Below, in pieces: positions 40,391 through 49,378 of a stretch of 64,000 nt of DNA. Under the pieces are notes generated by a model. The model was not told where the DNA came from and did no database searches. It was given only the letters and a program-made list of their open reading frames with translations. The position numbers were made by a program, and so were the translations under genes. Source of the stretch: Acidobacteriota bacterium (GTDB taxonomy: Bacteria; Acidobacteriota; Terriglobia; Versatilivoradales; Versatilivoraceae); NCBI GenBank assembly GCA_028875575.1, contig JAPPDF010000094.1, forward strand, positions 52,021 to 116,020, in the 5' to 3' direction. Each line of letters begins with the position of its first letter. The first letter of the stretch is position 1.

Positions 40391-41179
40391 TCAGCACCGC
40401 TGCCTGAGGCTGTCGTCCTCGATGGGCCGCAGGGGTGTGAAATCCCGGTGGTTCTGGAACCAGGGCCGTTCGGTGCCGGTGCAGGCGTTGCTGACGGCAT
40501 TGTAGATCAGGTACATGATGGCCCGCCGCCAGGGCGAGACGTTGTTGGCCGATCCGTGAACCACGATGCTGTGGCAGAAGCAGACCGATCCCGCCGGACC
40601 GATCAGGGCCTCGATTCCGTTCTCCTCCGCCAGCCGGCGAAAGGTGTCTTCACCGATGTGGTAGAGGGAATAGCCCTTGGCGTCCCGGTGGAGCTGGATC
40701 GAGTCCAGAAACCCGTCCCGATGGGAACCCGGCACCACCAGCAATGGAGAGTTTACCGGGGTGCACTCATCGATGAACACGGCCACCATCAGGCAGCGAG
40801 GTTCCGGCATGCCGTCCACCACGTGCCAGGCGCCGTAATCCTGGTGCCAGTCCCAGGAGGCCCCTCCCGCCATTCCCGGCTTGGGATTGATGCGGCTCTG
40901 GTGCAAGTAGACCTCTTCCTTCAGCAACTGCTGGGCCGGACCCAGCAACCGCGGCAACAGAGACAGCCGCCGAAAGGGTTCGGAGTAGAGGTGGGCGCCG
41001 AAGACCAGCCGGGCGGCCTGGGGGTTGTCCTTTTCGGGAACGACTTCCGGCCCCGGTCGCCTGAGAATGTCGGGCATCGCCTGCTGCAGCGCGGAAACCT
41101 CGTCGCCGTCCAGCAAGCCCGGAAAAAACACGTAGCCGCGGTCGTTGAACTTTTCGATCTGGCTCCGGGTCAGTTGCAT
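40391..41179 (-). CDS. EctD-like phytanoyl-CoA dioxygenase
   Basis: 262 residues. The Fe(II) H-x-D lies in SWDWHQDYGAWHVVDGMPEP, a stretch highly like ectoine hydroxylase, followed by VFIDECTPVNSPLLVVPGSH and the distal VVHGSANNVSPWRRAIMYLIYN. No ectABC genes are nearby, so ectoine as substrate is not supported by context. Its start overlaps the end of the Gfo/Idh/MocA gene by ten bases, implying co-translation. Confidence 0.9.
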   Translation of the reverse strand: MQLTRSQIEKFNDRGYVFFPGLLDGDEVSALQQAMPDILRRPGPEVVPEKDNPQAARLVFGAHLYSEPFRRLSLLPRLLGPAQQLLKEEVYLHQSRINPKPGMAGGASWDWHQDYGAWHVVDGMPEPRCLMVAVFIDECTPVNSPLLVVPGSHRDGFLDSIQLHRDAKGYSLYHIGEDTFRRLAEENGIEALIGPAGSVCFCHSIVVHGSANNVSPWRRAIMYLIYNAVSNACTGTERPWFQNHRDFTPLRPIEDDSLRQRC

Positions 41180-42294
41180 GAATCCGTTTCGGAAGGCTTG
41201 GTTCCCACCCCTTGGGCTGAGTCGGCAAACCCTCCCCCTGAGGCGTCCATATCAGTCAGCAGGACGGGAGCTTGCCGGTCGATCGATTCCTGGACCGCCA
41301 GCGCCACTGCCAGGGTACGGGCCCCGTCGGCTCCGTCCACCAGCGGAGGTTCCTGCCCCCGAACCACCCGGCAAAAGTGCCGCAGTTGCAGGACCAGCGG
41401 GTCCGCCGGGGCCACCTCTTGGCGAGTCTGGCTCAAGGGGTGTTGCCAGCCGGCCCGGGATGGGTCTCCGTAGCGCCACAGCTCCATCCGGGGAAAGGCC
41501 AGGGCCCCCTCCGAGCCCAGAAAATGATAGCAGTTTTGGCCGGTATGAAAATAGTAGGGGTTCTCTCCGCTGGCGATTTCGTAGGACCAGGGCGAGGGTG
41601 TGGCGTCGGAGGCGATGATGGAGCCCAAAGCGCCATTGGCAAAGGAAAGCGTGATGCTCAGGGTGTCCTCGACCTCCAGCCCGCGGGCCATGGAGGACGA
41701 TTGGGCGTACACCTGGCGAATCTCGCCGCAGATGTAGCGCAGAATGTCCAGCTCGTGAATGAGGTTGATCAGGATGGGCCCGCCCTGCGGACGCCGGCAA
41801 CGCCAACCCACCTGGAAATATTCCGCCGGCTTCAGCAGGGTCCACATCATCGACGCCGCAATCAGCCTCCCCAGCGCCCCGCCTTGAACCTGGGAGCGCG
41901 CTTCCCGAATCAGCGGATTGTGACGCCGGTGGTGGCCCACCAGGACCCGGCAGCCGGCTGCAGCGGCTACGTCCACGATGCTCCGGGCGGCAGGCAGGGT
42001 GTCGGCAATGGGCTTCTCGATCAGCAGGTCGACGCGCTTCCCGGCGCAGACCTCGGCCACGGCCAGGTGGGTGCCGTTGGGCGTGGCCACAATGGCCCCC
42101 TCGGGTTGCTGCTCGTCCAGCAGATCGGAAAGGTCCCGGTAGAAGGGCACCTCGAGCCCCTCGGCCACCCCCCGGCGACCGACATCCGGATCGCAGATCC
42201 CGACCAGGGAGCACTCCGGCTGCCCGTGGACCAGCCGGGCGTGTTTGCTGCCGATCAGCCCGGCCCCCACCACCCCCAACTTCACTGGTTCCAT
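41170..42294 (-). CDS. Gfo/Idh/MocA family oxidoreductase
   Basis: 374 residues. N-terminal Rossmann fold (LGVVGAGLIGSKHARLV), the family EKP motif (DLLIEKPIADT) and the catalytic-domain segments VGHHRRHNPLI and ILINLIHELDILRYICG. No signal peptide. The C-terminal 30 residues after the domain are unstructured. It is presumably an NAD(P)-dependent dehydrogenase acting on a sugar or inositol-like compound, coupled to the dioxygenase encoded in overlap and to the ADC-like gene 70 bp upstream. Confidence 0.92.
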   Translation of the reverse strand: MEPVKLGVVGAGLIGSKHARLVHGQPECSLVGICDPDVGRRGVAEGLEVPFYRDLSDLLDEQQPEGAIVATPNGTHLAVAEVCAGKRVDLLIEKPIADTLPAARSIVDVAAAAGCRVLVGHHRRHNPLIREARSQVQGGALGRLIAASMMWTLLKPAEYFQVGWRCRRPQGGPILINLIHELDILRYICGEIRQVYAQSSSMARGLEVEDTLSITLSFANGALGSIIASDATPSPWSYEIASGENPYYFHTGQNCYHFLGSEGALAFPRMELWRYGDPSRAGWQHPLSQTRQEVAPADPLVLQLRHFCRVVRGQEPPLVDGADGARTLAVALAVQESIDRQAPVLLTDMDASGGGFADSAQGVGTKPSETDSCN

Positions 42295-42364
42295 GTTCAG
42301 TTGCTCAGCCTGGCCGGTGATTTCTGTTGCTGTCCCATAGCGGCGCGACCAGCCCGTTTCGGCT

Positions 42365-43105
42365 TCAGGCGGGATTCAGGAAGTCGTGGACCACCTCACC
42401 GTATCCCTCGGTGTAGTCCTGCTCCAGGTAGAAGGCGCCGTAGTACTCCCGCGGCGTGAAGTCGGCCAGGTTGTAAATAGGCGAGGGGTCGCACTGGACC
42501 ACCCCGTCCCCGGCCCGGCAGATGTGCACGTCGACGTCGGAGGTCACATTGGCGCCGTCGATCAGCTGGAGCACGTCGGCGCCGCGACCGTCCACCCGGG
42601 GAATCGCCTTGAGCCGCCAGGAGGGAGTCAGGTTGGGCAATTCCTCTACCCGGGCCTCCCGGTGGAAGGTGGAACGGATGGCCAGCACCGAGGCCCCCGC
42701 CAGGCGGGTATCGGTGTAGGCCACCCGTTCATCCATGCCGCACTCGAACTCCGCAAACACCTTGGGAGTGCCGTAGATCTCGCGTCCCGCCGGGATGCTG
42801 GACCGGGAGTTCAGAAAGGCCACCGGGGCAAAATACCCGGTTTCTCCCCTGAAGGTGCACTTGACCGTCAGCACGCTCTCGTCGAAGGCCCCGTAGCTGG
42901 AAGCCCAGGGGATGGAGATGCCGATGGCCACGCAGTAGCCGTCCTCGGCCGGCTCCAGGCAAGAGGGGAGCACCCGGTCCACGGCGGCAGGGTCCGCCCG
43001 GAAGAAGACGAACTGAAAGCGCGCGTTGCGATAGCGCACCGGCGGAGGGGGATAGTAGGGAGAAAAGGCCGGCATGCTGGTGATTTGATCCATGGGAATG
43101 GTCAT
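42365..43105 (-). CDS. Acetoacetate decarboxylase (ADC) family protein
   Basis: 246 residues with AGGAG seven bases before the ATG. It has the ADC-fold pattern: YRNARFQFVFFRADPAAVDRVLP, GYFAPVAFLNS, then GREIYGTPKVFAEFE, where the Lys of TPK corresponds to the Schiff-base lysine region, and a strand-rich C-terminus. The second lysine of the classical pair is replaced by Val, which in this superfamily often means an activity other than acetoacetate decarboxylation. It is the first gene of the five-gene minus-strand run. Confidence 0.85.
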   Translation of the reverse strand: MTIPMDQITSMPAFSPYYPPPPVRYRNARFQFVFFRADPAAVDRVLPSCLEPAEDGYCVAIGISIPWASSYGAFDESVLTVKCTFRGETGYFAPVAFLNSRSSIPAGREIYGTPKVFAEFECGMDERVAYTDTRLAGASVLAIRSTFHREARVEELPNLTPSWRLKAIPRVDGRGADVLQLIDGANVTSDVDVHICRAGDGVVQCDPSPIYNLADFTPREYYGAFYLEQDYTEGYGEVVHDFLNPA

Positions 43106-43327
43106 GGCTGGCTCCTGCGAAAGGAAGTCGCTTCTGGGCGTGATTGCAGCGGCTGGATCTTATCCCATCCCCCGGAACCGGCGCAAACCCGGGCGAGGCG
43201 GTGCTTCGGCCCCGTTGGCAGGAAAAAAAGAGTTATCCACGAAGTCACACTAAGGACCACGAAGACACACTAAGGGGTTGGAGAAGCCTCAATAGGGATC
43301 CGCCAAGGGTCGGAAAAGCCAGAGTGC

Positions 43328-43405
43328 GTAGGGGACGTTGCTGAATTACTGGAAAAACTTGGGAACCCGGCACGTAAATTCCAGTAATTCAGCAACGTCC
43401 CCTAC
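43328..43405. repeat. Long perfect hairpin repeat (copy 1) upstream of DUF983
   Basis: A 27-base arm at 43328-43354, starting GTAGGGGACGTTGCTGAATT, is perfectly complementary to 43379-43405 with a 24-base loop. A related copy is at 44113-44189. The form is that of REP/REPIN-type elements mobilised by RAYT transposases. A short extra GTCCCCTACGCTTC follows at once. The rest of the 43106-43535 gap contains only short CACACTAAGGACCACGAAG-like repeats. Confidence 0.85.
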
Positions 43406-43535
43406 GCTTCCTGTCCCCTACGCTTCGAATGCCAGGGGCAAAATGGAAGTCCTCGTCTATAGTGTATTTCCCTGGACAAGATGACGCCGCAGAGGTTTGC
43501 GGGGTCTGGGATAGCGAGGATAATTTCACCAGCGG

Positions 43536-43868
43536 ATGAGATTCAAAGCGATCCTACAACGCAGATGTCCGCGATGTTTGCGTGGGCAGGTCTTCGCCTC
43601 GCTTTTTCGTATGAGGCAGAACTGCGGTGTCTGCGACCTGAGATTCGACCGTCAGAAACAGGGATTCTTTGTGGGTGCGATGTACTTCGCCTACGGACTG
43701 GGGGTACTGTTGGTCGCTCCTCCTGCTATCTATCTTTCGTGGCAGGGATTCTCGACAGGGGTTTTGGTGCTTGTGGTCACGGGAGAACTGATTCTTTTTT
43801 CTCCCTGGATCTTTCAGTACTCTCGAATCATGTTCCTGCACCTGGTCCATCTGTTAGACCCCAGGTAA
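43536..43868 (+). CDS. DUF983 zinc-ribbon membrane protein
   Basis: 110 residues. The N-terminal CPRCLRGQVF and CGVCDLRF form the paired CxxC zinc ribbon of DUF983. They are followed by FFVGAMYFAYGLGVLLVAPPAIYL and a second membrane segment. Family function is unknown. The gene sits alone between two copies of a long hairpin repeat. It is less GC-rich than most neighbours. Confidence 0.87.
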   Translation: MRFKAILQRRCPRCLRGQVFASLFRMRQNCGVCDLRFDRQKQGFFVGAMYFAYGLGVLLVAPPAIYLSWQGFSTGVLVLVVTGELILFSPWIFQYSRIMFLHLVHLLDPR

Positions 43869-44019
43869 CCCGGGTGCGCTACTCAAGCCTTCCTACCAAG
43901 CTAGTCACGTCTCAGCGCCGAGCCAAGTAGGAGTTTATTGAAAATCTGGCACGTCGTTCCGACACCGCGGGTCGCATCTCCGCTCGCTGCCCCCAGTCCC
44001 GATGGAAATGGAAGGGACG

Positions 44020-44085
44020 CAGAAGCCGGGCCGACTGGCGAAGGCTCATGCGGTGGGGAGGGACGACAGGGCGCCAAGCAGCAGC
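44020..44085. repeat. Dispersed intergenic repeat, copy A
   Basis: CAGAAGCCGGGCCGACTGGC followed by GAAGGCTCATGCGGTGGG closely matches 49168-49235, where the corresponding bases read CAGAAGCCGAGCCGAATGGC and GAAGGCTGATGCGGTGGG. No coding potential. The remaining part of the 43869-44308 gap holds this repeat and the second long hairpin. Confidence 0.6.
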
Positions 44086-44112
44086 GCGGGAGTGTAGGGG
44101 ACGGAGGGGAGT

Positions 44113-44189
44113 GTAGGGGACGTTGTTAAATTGCTGGAATCTAGGTGCCGTCGATCCAGTTTATTCCAGTAATTCAACAAAGTCCCCTA
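44113..44189. repeat. Long hairpin repeat (copy 2) between DUF983 and enolase
   Basis: The left arm from 44113 (GTAGGGGACGTTGTTAAATT start) pairs with 44164-44189 (TTCCAGTAATTCAACAAAGT start) with a few mismatches; sequence and spacing follow copy 1 at 43328-43405. A truncated start of the same motif lies at 44091-44103. It sits 120 bp upstream of the enolase gene. Confidence 0.8.
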
Positions 44190-44251
44190 TTCCCCGTCCC
44201 GGCGTCCGCCCTCCCACCCGAAGGTTTCCCGCACGCGGCCGCCTGGGTTAG

Positions 44252-45589
<1,338 letters not shown>

Positions 45590-45635
45590 CGGCGTTTCGG
45601 CCCGGCTCCAACGCACCGGCGATAGACGCCAAACC

Positions 45636-46799
45636 TCAATCCGGCTTCACCGACCGTCGTCCGATCACTCCTGCTTCCTGCAGCCGGTCCAGCTCCGTCT
45701 CGCTGAAACCCCAATCCTTCAGGGCCTCCCGGGTGTGCTCGCCGGGTTCGGCCGGAGAACGCCGGATGCGACTGGGTGTGCGGCTGAAGCGCGGCGCGGG
45801 GGCCGGCTGCGGCACACCCTCCACCTCCACGAAGGTTTGCCTCTCCCGGTTGTGGGGATGCCGAGGGGCCTCGCCCATGTCGAGAACCGGGGCAAAGCAG
45901 ACGTCGCTTCCCTCCAGAAGCTGCCGCCACTCTTCCCGGGTCCGGGTGCGAAAGATCTCGGCCAGGCGCTCGCACATTCGCGGCCACTTCGATCGGTCCT
46001 CCAACTGGTGCAGACCCTCCTCCGCGGCTCCGATCTGTTGCAGCAACCGGGCCCAGAACTTGGGCTCCACCGGACCGATGGCGATGTACTTTCCGTCCCT
46101 GGTCTCGTAAGCCCGGTAGTTGGGGGCGCCCCCGTCCAGGGTGTTCTCGGCTCGGCCGTCGGTCCACTGCCCGGCCGCCCGCAGCCCGTAAACGTAGGTC
46201 ATCTGGGATGCCGCTCCATCCACCATGGCCGCGTCGATCACCTGCCCCTTCCCCGATGTTTGCGCTTCCAGCATCCCGGCCACCAGACCCAGGGCCAGGT
46301 AGACCCCGCCGCCGCCGAAATCCCCCACCAGGTTGAGGGGCGGCACGGGCGGTCCGTCCCGCTCTCCGATGCCGTGCAGCGCCCCGGTCAAGGCGATGTA
46401 GTTGATGTCGTGGCCGGCGGCCTGAGCCAGGGGCCCGTCCTGCCCCCACCCGGTCACCCGTCCGTAGACCAGCCTGGGATTGCGGGCCAAACAGTCGTCG
46501 GGCCCAAGCCCCAAACGCTCCATCACCCTGGGCCGGAAACCCTCGATCAGCCCGTGGCTGCCGGCGATGAGCTTGAGCGCGGACTCCCTTCCCTTCCGAT
46601 GCTTCAGATCGATGGCCACCGATCGCCTGCCCCGGCACAGCAGGTTGTAGCGATGCTCCATGGGTATCCCCAGGTGGGACTCCTCCACCCGGTCGACGCG
46701 CAGCACCTCGGCTCCCATGTCCGACAGCAGCATGGCCGCCATGGGCGCCGGTCCGATACCGGCGAACTCAACGATCCTGTAGCCCGACAAGACTCCCAT
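45636..46799 (-). CDS. CoA-transferase family III protein, alpha-methylacyl-CoA racemase-like
   Basis: 387 residues from ATG 46799 with GAGGA upstream. N-terminal YRIVEFAGIGPAPMAAMLLSDMGAEVLRVDR, then EGFRPRVMERLGLGP, TGWGQDGPLAQAAGHDINYIALTGALHGIG, and the catalytic-Asp region GDFGGGGVYLALGLVAGMLEAQTSGKGQVIDAAMVDG, match the racemase branch of the CaiB/BaiF family (the AGHDINY motif). It epimerises 2-methyl branched acyl-CoAs in degradation of isoprenoid or sterol side chains; substrate is inferred from family. It is 46 bp downstream of the sialidase-like gene on the same strand. Confidence 0.92.
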   Translation of the reverse strand: MGVLSGYRIVEFAGIGPAPMAAMLLSDMGAEVLRVDRVEESHLGIPMEHRYNLLCRGRRSVAIDLKHRKGRESALKLIAGSHGLIEGFRPRVMERLGLGPDDCLARNPRLVYGRVTGWGQDGPLAQAAGHDINYIALTGALHGIGERDGPPVPPLNLVGDFGGGGVYLALGLVAGMLEAQTSGKGQVIDAAMVDGAASQMTYVYGLRAAGQWTDGRAENTLDGGAPNYRAYETRDGKYIAIGPVEPKFWARLLQQIGAAEEGLHQLEDRSKWPRMCERLAEIFRTRTREEWRQLLEGSDVCFAPVLDMGEAPRHPHNRERQTFVEVEGVPQPAPAPRFSRTPSRIRRSPAEPGEHTREALKDWGFSETELDRLQEAGVIGRRSVKPD

Positions 46800-46845
46800 G
46801 TGACTGTCCTCGCCTTTCTCCTGTGCCGGAGTGTCCCGGCTCAAC

Positions 46846-49071
46846 CTACCTGGGCAGAGGCCGCCAGCGGATGGCCTGCATGCGGGCCGGGAGATCCTTC
46901 CCTTTCCGCTCCCCCACGATGGACAGGATCATGCCCGGTTTTCCATCGGCCAACTCGGGCGGTAAAACGCAACTGGCGGAGTACCCGGGCTTGGTCACAT
47001 GGTCGTTGATGTACCACATGCCCTTCAGCGTCTGTCCTTCCCTCGGGAAGCTGCGCCGCCTGCTTTCCTCGAAGGTGAACACCCCTTCGTCGGCGTTCTT
47101 CAGGGCGGTCAACACTTCCTTCCAGTTGGGAGCCGCCACCGTGTTCAGGTAGTACAGTTCCTCTTCCCAGGTGTAGCCGCCGTCCCGGCTGACTTTGGCC
47201 CGCTCGCCCCCGTGCAGAGCCGGCAGGCGGTGGACGTACATGAGGACGATTCGGCCGTCGGGAAGCTGGACAGCCGACCCGTGCATCTCGTCCAGCAGGT
47301 GGGTCACCGCCCGGGGGTTCTTCCAGGTGATGCCGCCGTCGTCGGAGTCGGCCATCAACAGGTTCTTTTCGTAGGAGCTCAAGCGGTTGCGGTGGTGATC
47401 GTAGTAGCTGGTGGCCCACTGCCAGAGCCGCCAGGGGGACTCGTTTCGGTAAAACTTCTCCCACTCTCCCGGGGCCCGGGAGGGATTGTGGCGGGCCACC
47501 GCCAGCAGTCTCCCGGAATCGAGCTGAATGAGAGCGGGTTCCCCTCCCGGAACAATGGGATAGCCCTCTGACCAGGTGCGGCCGCCGTCCTCTGACCGAT
47601 AGGCATAGACCGTATGGGGGGCTCCCGGGCGGGGATGGCCGATGGGCCAGACCAGAGTCCCGTCCTTCATTTGAGTCACCGGACCCGCCTGAGGCCCGGT
47701 CACCGGGATGAATCCCAATGCCGTCCAGGTGCTCCCCTCATCCTGGGAGCGGTACATTCTCAGCCCGCCCGGCTCATGGGTGGCGTTGAGAAAGGTGCCG
47801 TCGGGAAGCACCGACAGCAGCGTCTTGCTGGCGTGGATGATTTTCCAACTGCGCCCCCCGTCCCGGGTGACGGCCACCACCCCCGCCTTGAGCCCGGCAT
47901 AGATGGCCCCCTGCCGCGTGACCGTCAGGTTGGCTTGAGGATCGGCAAAGAAGTCCTCCTTGTCCCCCCAGGGAATCCAGACCCGCTCCGCCGCAAGCTG
48001 GTGGACTCGCCCCCGCCGGGAATAGGTCACGGCCTGAAGATCGCGGTGCATGACCGGATGGACCACGAACAGGTAGTCCTCCAGCCCGATTGGCGCTCCC
48101 GAGCGGGAGCGGACTCGCGCGCGAAACTCTCCCACCCGCTCGAAGGGATAGCTCAGCTTCCGCTCCCCATACCCGGCCGGCACCGGCGCCTGCAGGCGCT
48201 TTTCCAGCACGCCCTTCCCTTCCAGGGTCTCGACATTCAGCCTCACTCCCCCGCTCCAGGGGGACCCGCTGCTGTTGTAGCTGGCCAGAACCAGTTCCAG
48301 CGGCTCGTCCACCAGGTGAAGCATGGGCGGCTGGCGGCGTCCCGCCAACACCGCTTCCACCGGATAACGCGTCCGGAACTCGGAAGCCCGCGGTCCCTCT
48401 TCGAGCTGAACGGCGTCCACCCAGGCCCTGCCGGGACCCTGGCCGCCAACCACCAGGTCGGCCACCCCATTTGAGACCAGGTGCTCTACCACGAAGGTAA
48501 ACCGGTAGCGTTTCCAGTCCCCGGATACCCCCATGACTTCACTATGGGCGTCGGGGCCCGAAAAGGACAGGTATTGACCTTCGGAAGCCGCCGGGTCGGG
48601 CTGTCTCCAATCCAGCGGTCGGGTCCACAGGCACAGCCTCACCCAGGCGGCTGGAACCTCGCTCCGCACATAAGCCGAGAGGGTGTAGACCTGGCCGCCC
48701 CGAACCGGGACCACGGGAGAGGTCAGGTGTCCCAGGAACGCGTCTCCGGCCGGATCCAGAGTGACCTGGGCGGCGTGGTCGCCCTCCACCGCCTCGACTG
48801 CCACTCTTCGGGGTGGCCAATTCCCCGGCTGCTGGTGGCTGGCGGCCAGGTTGATGGTGAGGGGGTTGAGGATGTCTCCCCAGTTGCCGGGCTGGCGGGG
48901 CTCTTCGCCCAAGGGGAGCTCAAAGCTGGCGTTGGGCAGCAGATTCACGGCCTGAACGGACCCCCGCGCTGAATCGGGGGCGCCATCCGGGCTCGTGACG
49001 CGGCAGGCCGCCAAAGCGGCCAGAAGGCCAGTGAGTCCCACCATTGCAATCATCGGCCGAATCAAGTGCAT
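46846..49071 (-). CDS. Sialidase-like (BNR/Asp-box) lipoprotein with N-terminal carbohydrate-binding-like domain
   Basis: 741 residues from ATG 49071 with GGAG seven bases before; upstream extension lacks a signal. A lipoprotein signal ends LLAALAAC. Residues about 35-230 form a beta-sandwich resembling CBM4/9 (NLLPNASFELPLGEEPRQPGNW; YTLSAYVRSE; WVDAVQLEEGP). The C-terminal propeller has five Asp boxes (TRDGGRSWK, SQDEGSTWT, SEDGGRTWS, SDDGGITWK, SRDGGYTWE). It probably hydrolyses or binds a glycan at the outer membrane. True sialidase activity cannot be claimed since the arginine triad was not traced. Confidence 0.83.
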   Translation of the reverse strand: MHLIRPMIAMVGLTGLLAALAACRVTSPDGAPDSARGSVQAVNLLPNASFELPLGEEPRQPGNWGDILNPLTINLAASHQQPGNWPPRRVAVEAVEGDHAAQVTLDPAGDAFLGHLTSPVVPVRGGQVYTLSAYVRSEVPAAWVRLCLWTRPLDWRQPDPAASEGQYLSFSGPDAHSEVMGVSGDWKRYRFTFVVEHLVSNGVADLVVGGQGPGRAWVDAVQLEEGPRASEFRTRYPVEAVLAGRRQPPMLHLVDEPLELVLASYNSSGSPWSGGVRLNVETLEGKGVLEKRLQAPVPAGYGERKLSYPFERVGEFRARVRSRSGAPIGLEDYLFVVHPVMHRDLQAVTYSRRGRVHQLAAERVWIPWGDKEDFFADPQANLTVTRQGAIYAGLKAGVVAVTRDGGRSWKIIHASKTLLSVLPDGTFLNATHEPGGLRMYRSQDEGSTWTALGFIPVTGPQAGPVTQMKDGTLVWPIGHPRPGAPHTVYAYRSEDGGRTWSEGYPIVPGGEPALIQLDSGRLLAVARHNPSRAPGEWEKFYRNESPWRLWQWATSYYDHHRNRLSSYEKNLLMADSDDGGITWKNPRAVTHLLDEMHGSAVQLPDGRIVLMYVHRLPALHGGERAKVSRDGGYTWEEELYYLNTVAAPNWKEVLTALKNADEGVFTFEESRRRSFPREGQTLKGMWYINDHVTKPGYSASCVLPPELADGKPGMILSIVGERKGKDLPARMQAIRWRPLPR

Positions 49072-49167
49072 TCCGGATCTCCTCGCTCCGCCCGCTCCAC
49101 GGGCAAATTCCAGCTTGGTATGTAAACCATGTTTGCGGTTTGTCGTGTAAACCATGAATGGATTGCA

Positions 49168-49336
49168 CAGAAGCCGAGCCGAATGGCGAAGGCTGATGCG
49201 GTGGGGGGGCGACGCTGCGCCGTCAAGCCGCAGCCCGCACCGGCCGACATTCACTTTCGAGGCGCGGTGTTTGCCCCCCACCGGCTCGACTACGGGCTTC
49301 GCCCTGGCCTCGCCGACTCCCCCTCAAGGGGGGAGT
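49168..49336. repeat. Composite dispersed repeat with terminal hairpin
   Basis: 49168-49235 matches copy A at 44020. The following part, TTGCCCCCCACCGGCTCGAC to GACTCCCCCTCAAG (about 49270-49327), matches the last 60 bases of the window (63939-64000). It ends in a perfect hairpin ACTCCCCC (49316-49323), TCAA, then GGGGGAGT (49329-49336). It lies in the 307-bp space between two minus-strand genes and no gene is supported there. Confidence 0.65.
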
Positions 49337-49378
49337 GATTCTTGAGCGGTGAACAGAGTTCCATGCCCGGTTCTTTGG

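Noticed and set aside
40391..41179. Calling the dioxygenase ectD
   Set aside because: The motif resembles ectoine hydroxylase, but no ectoine biosynthesis gene is present and the neighbours are catabolic.
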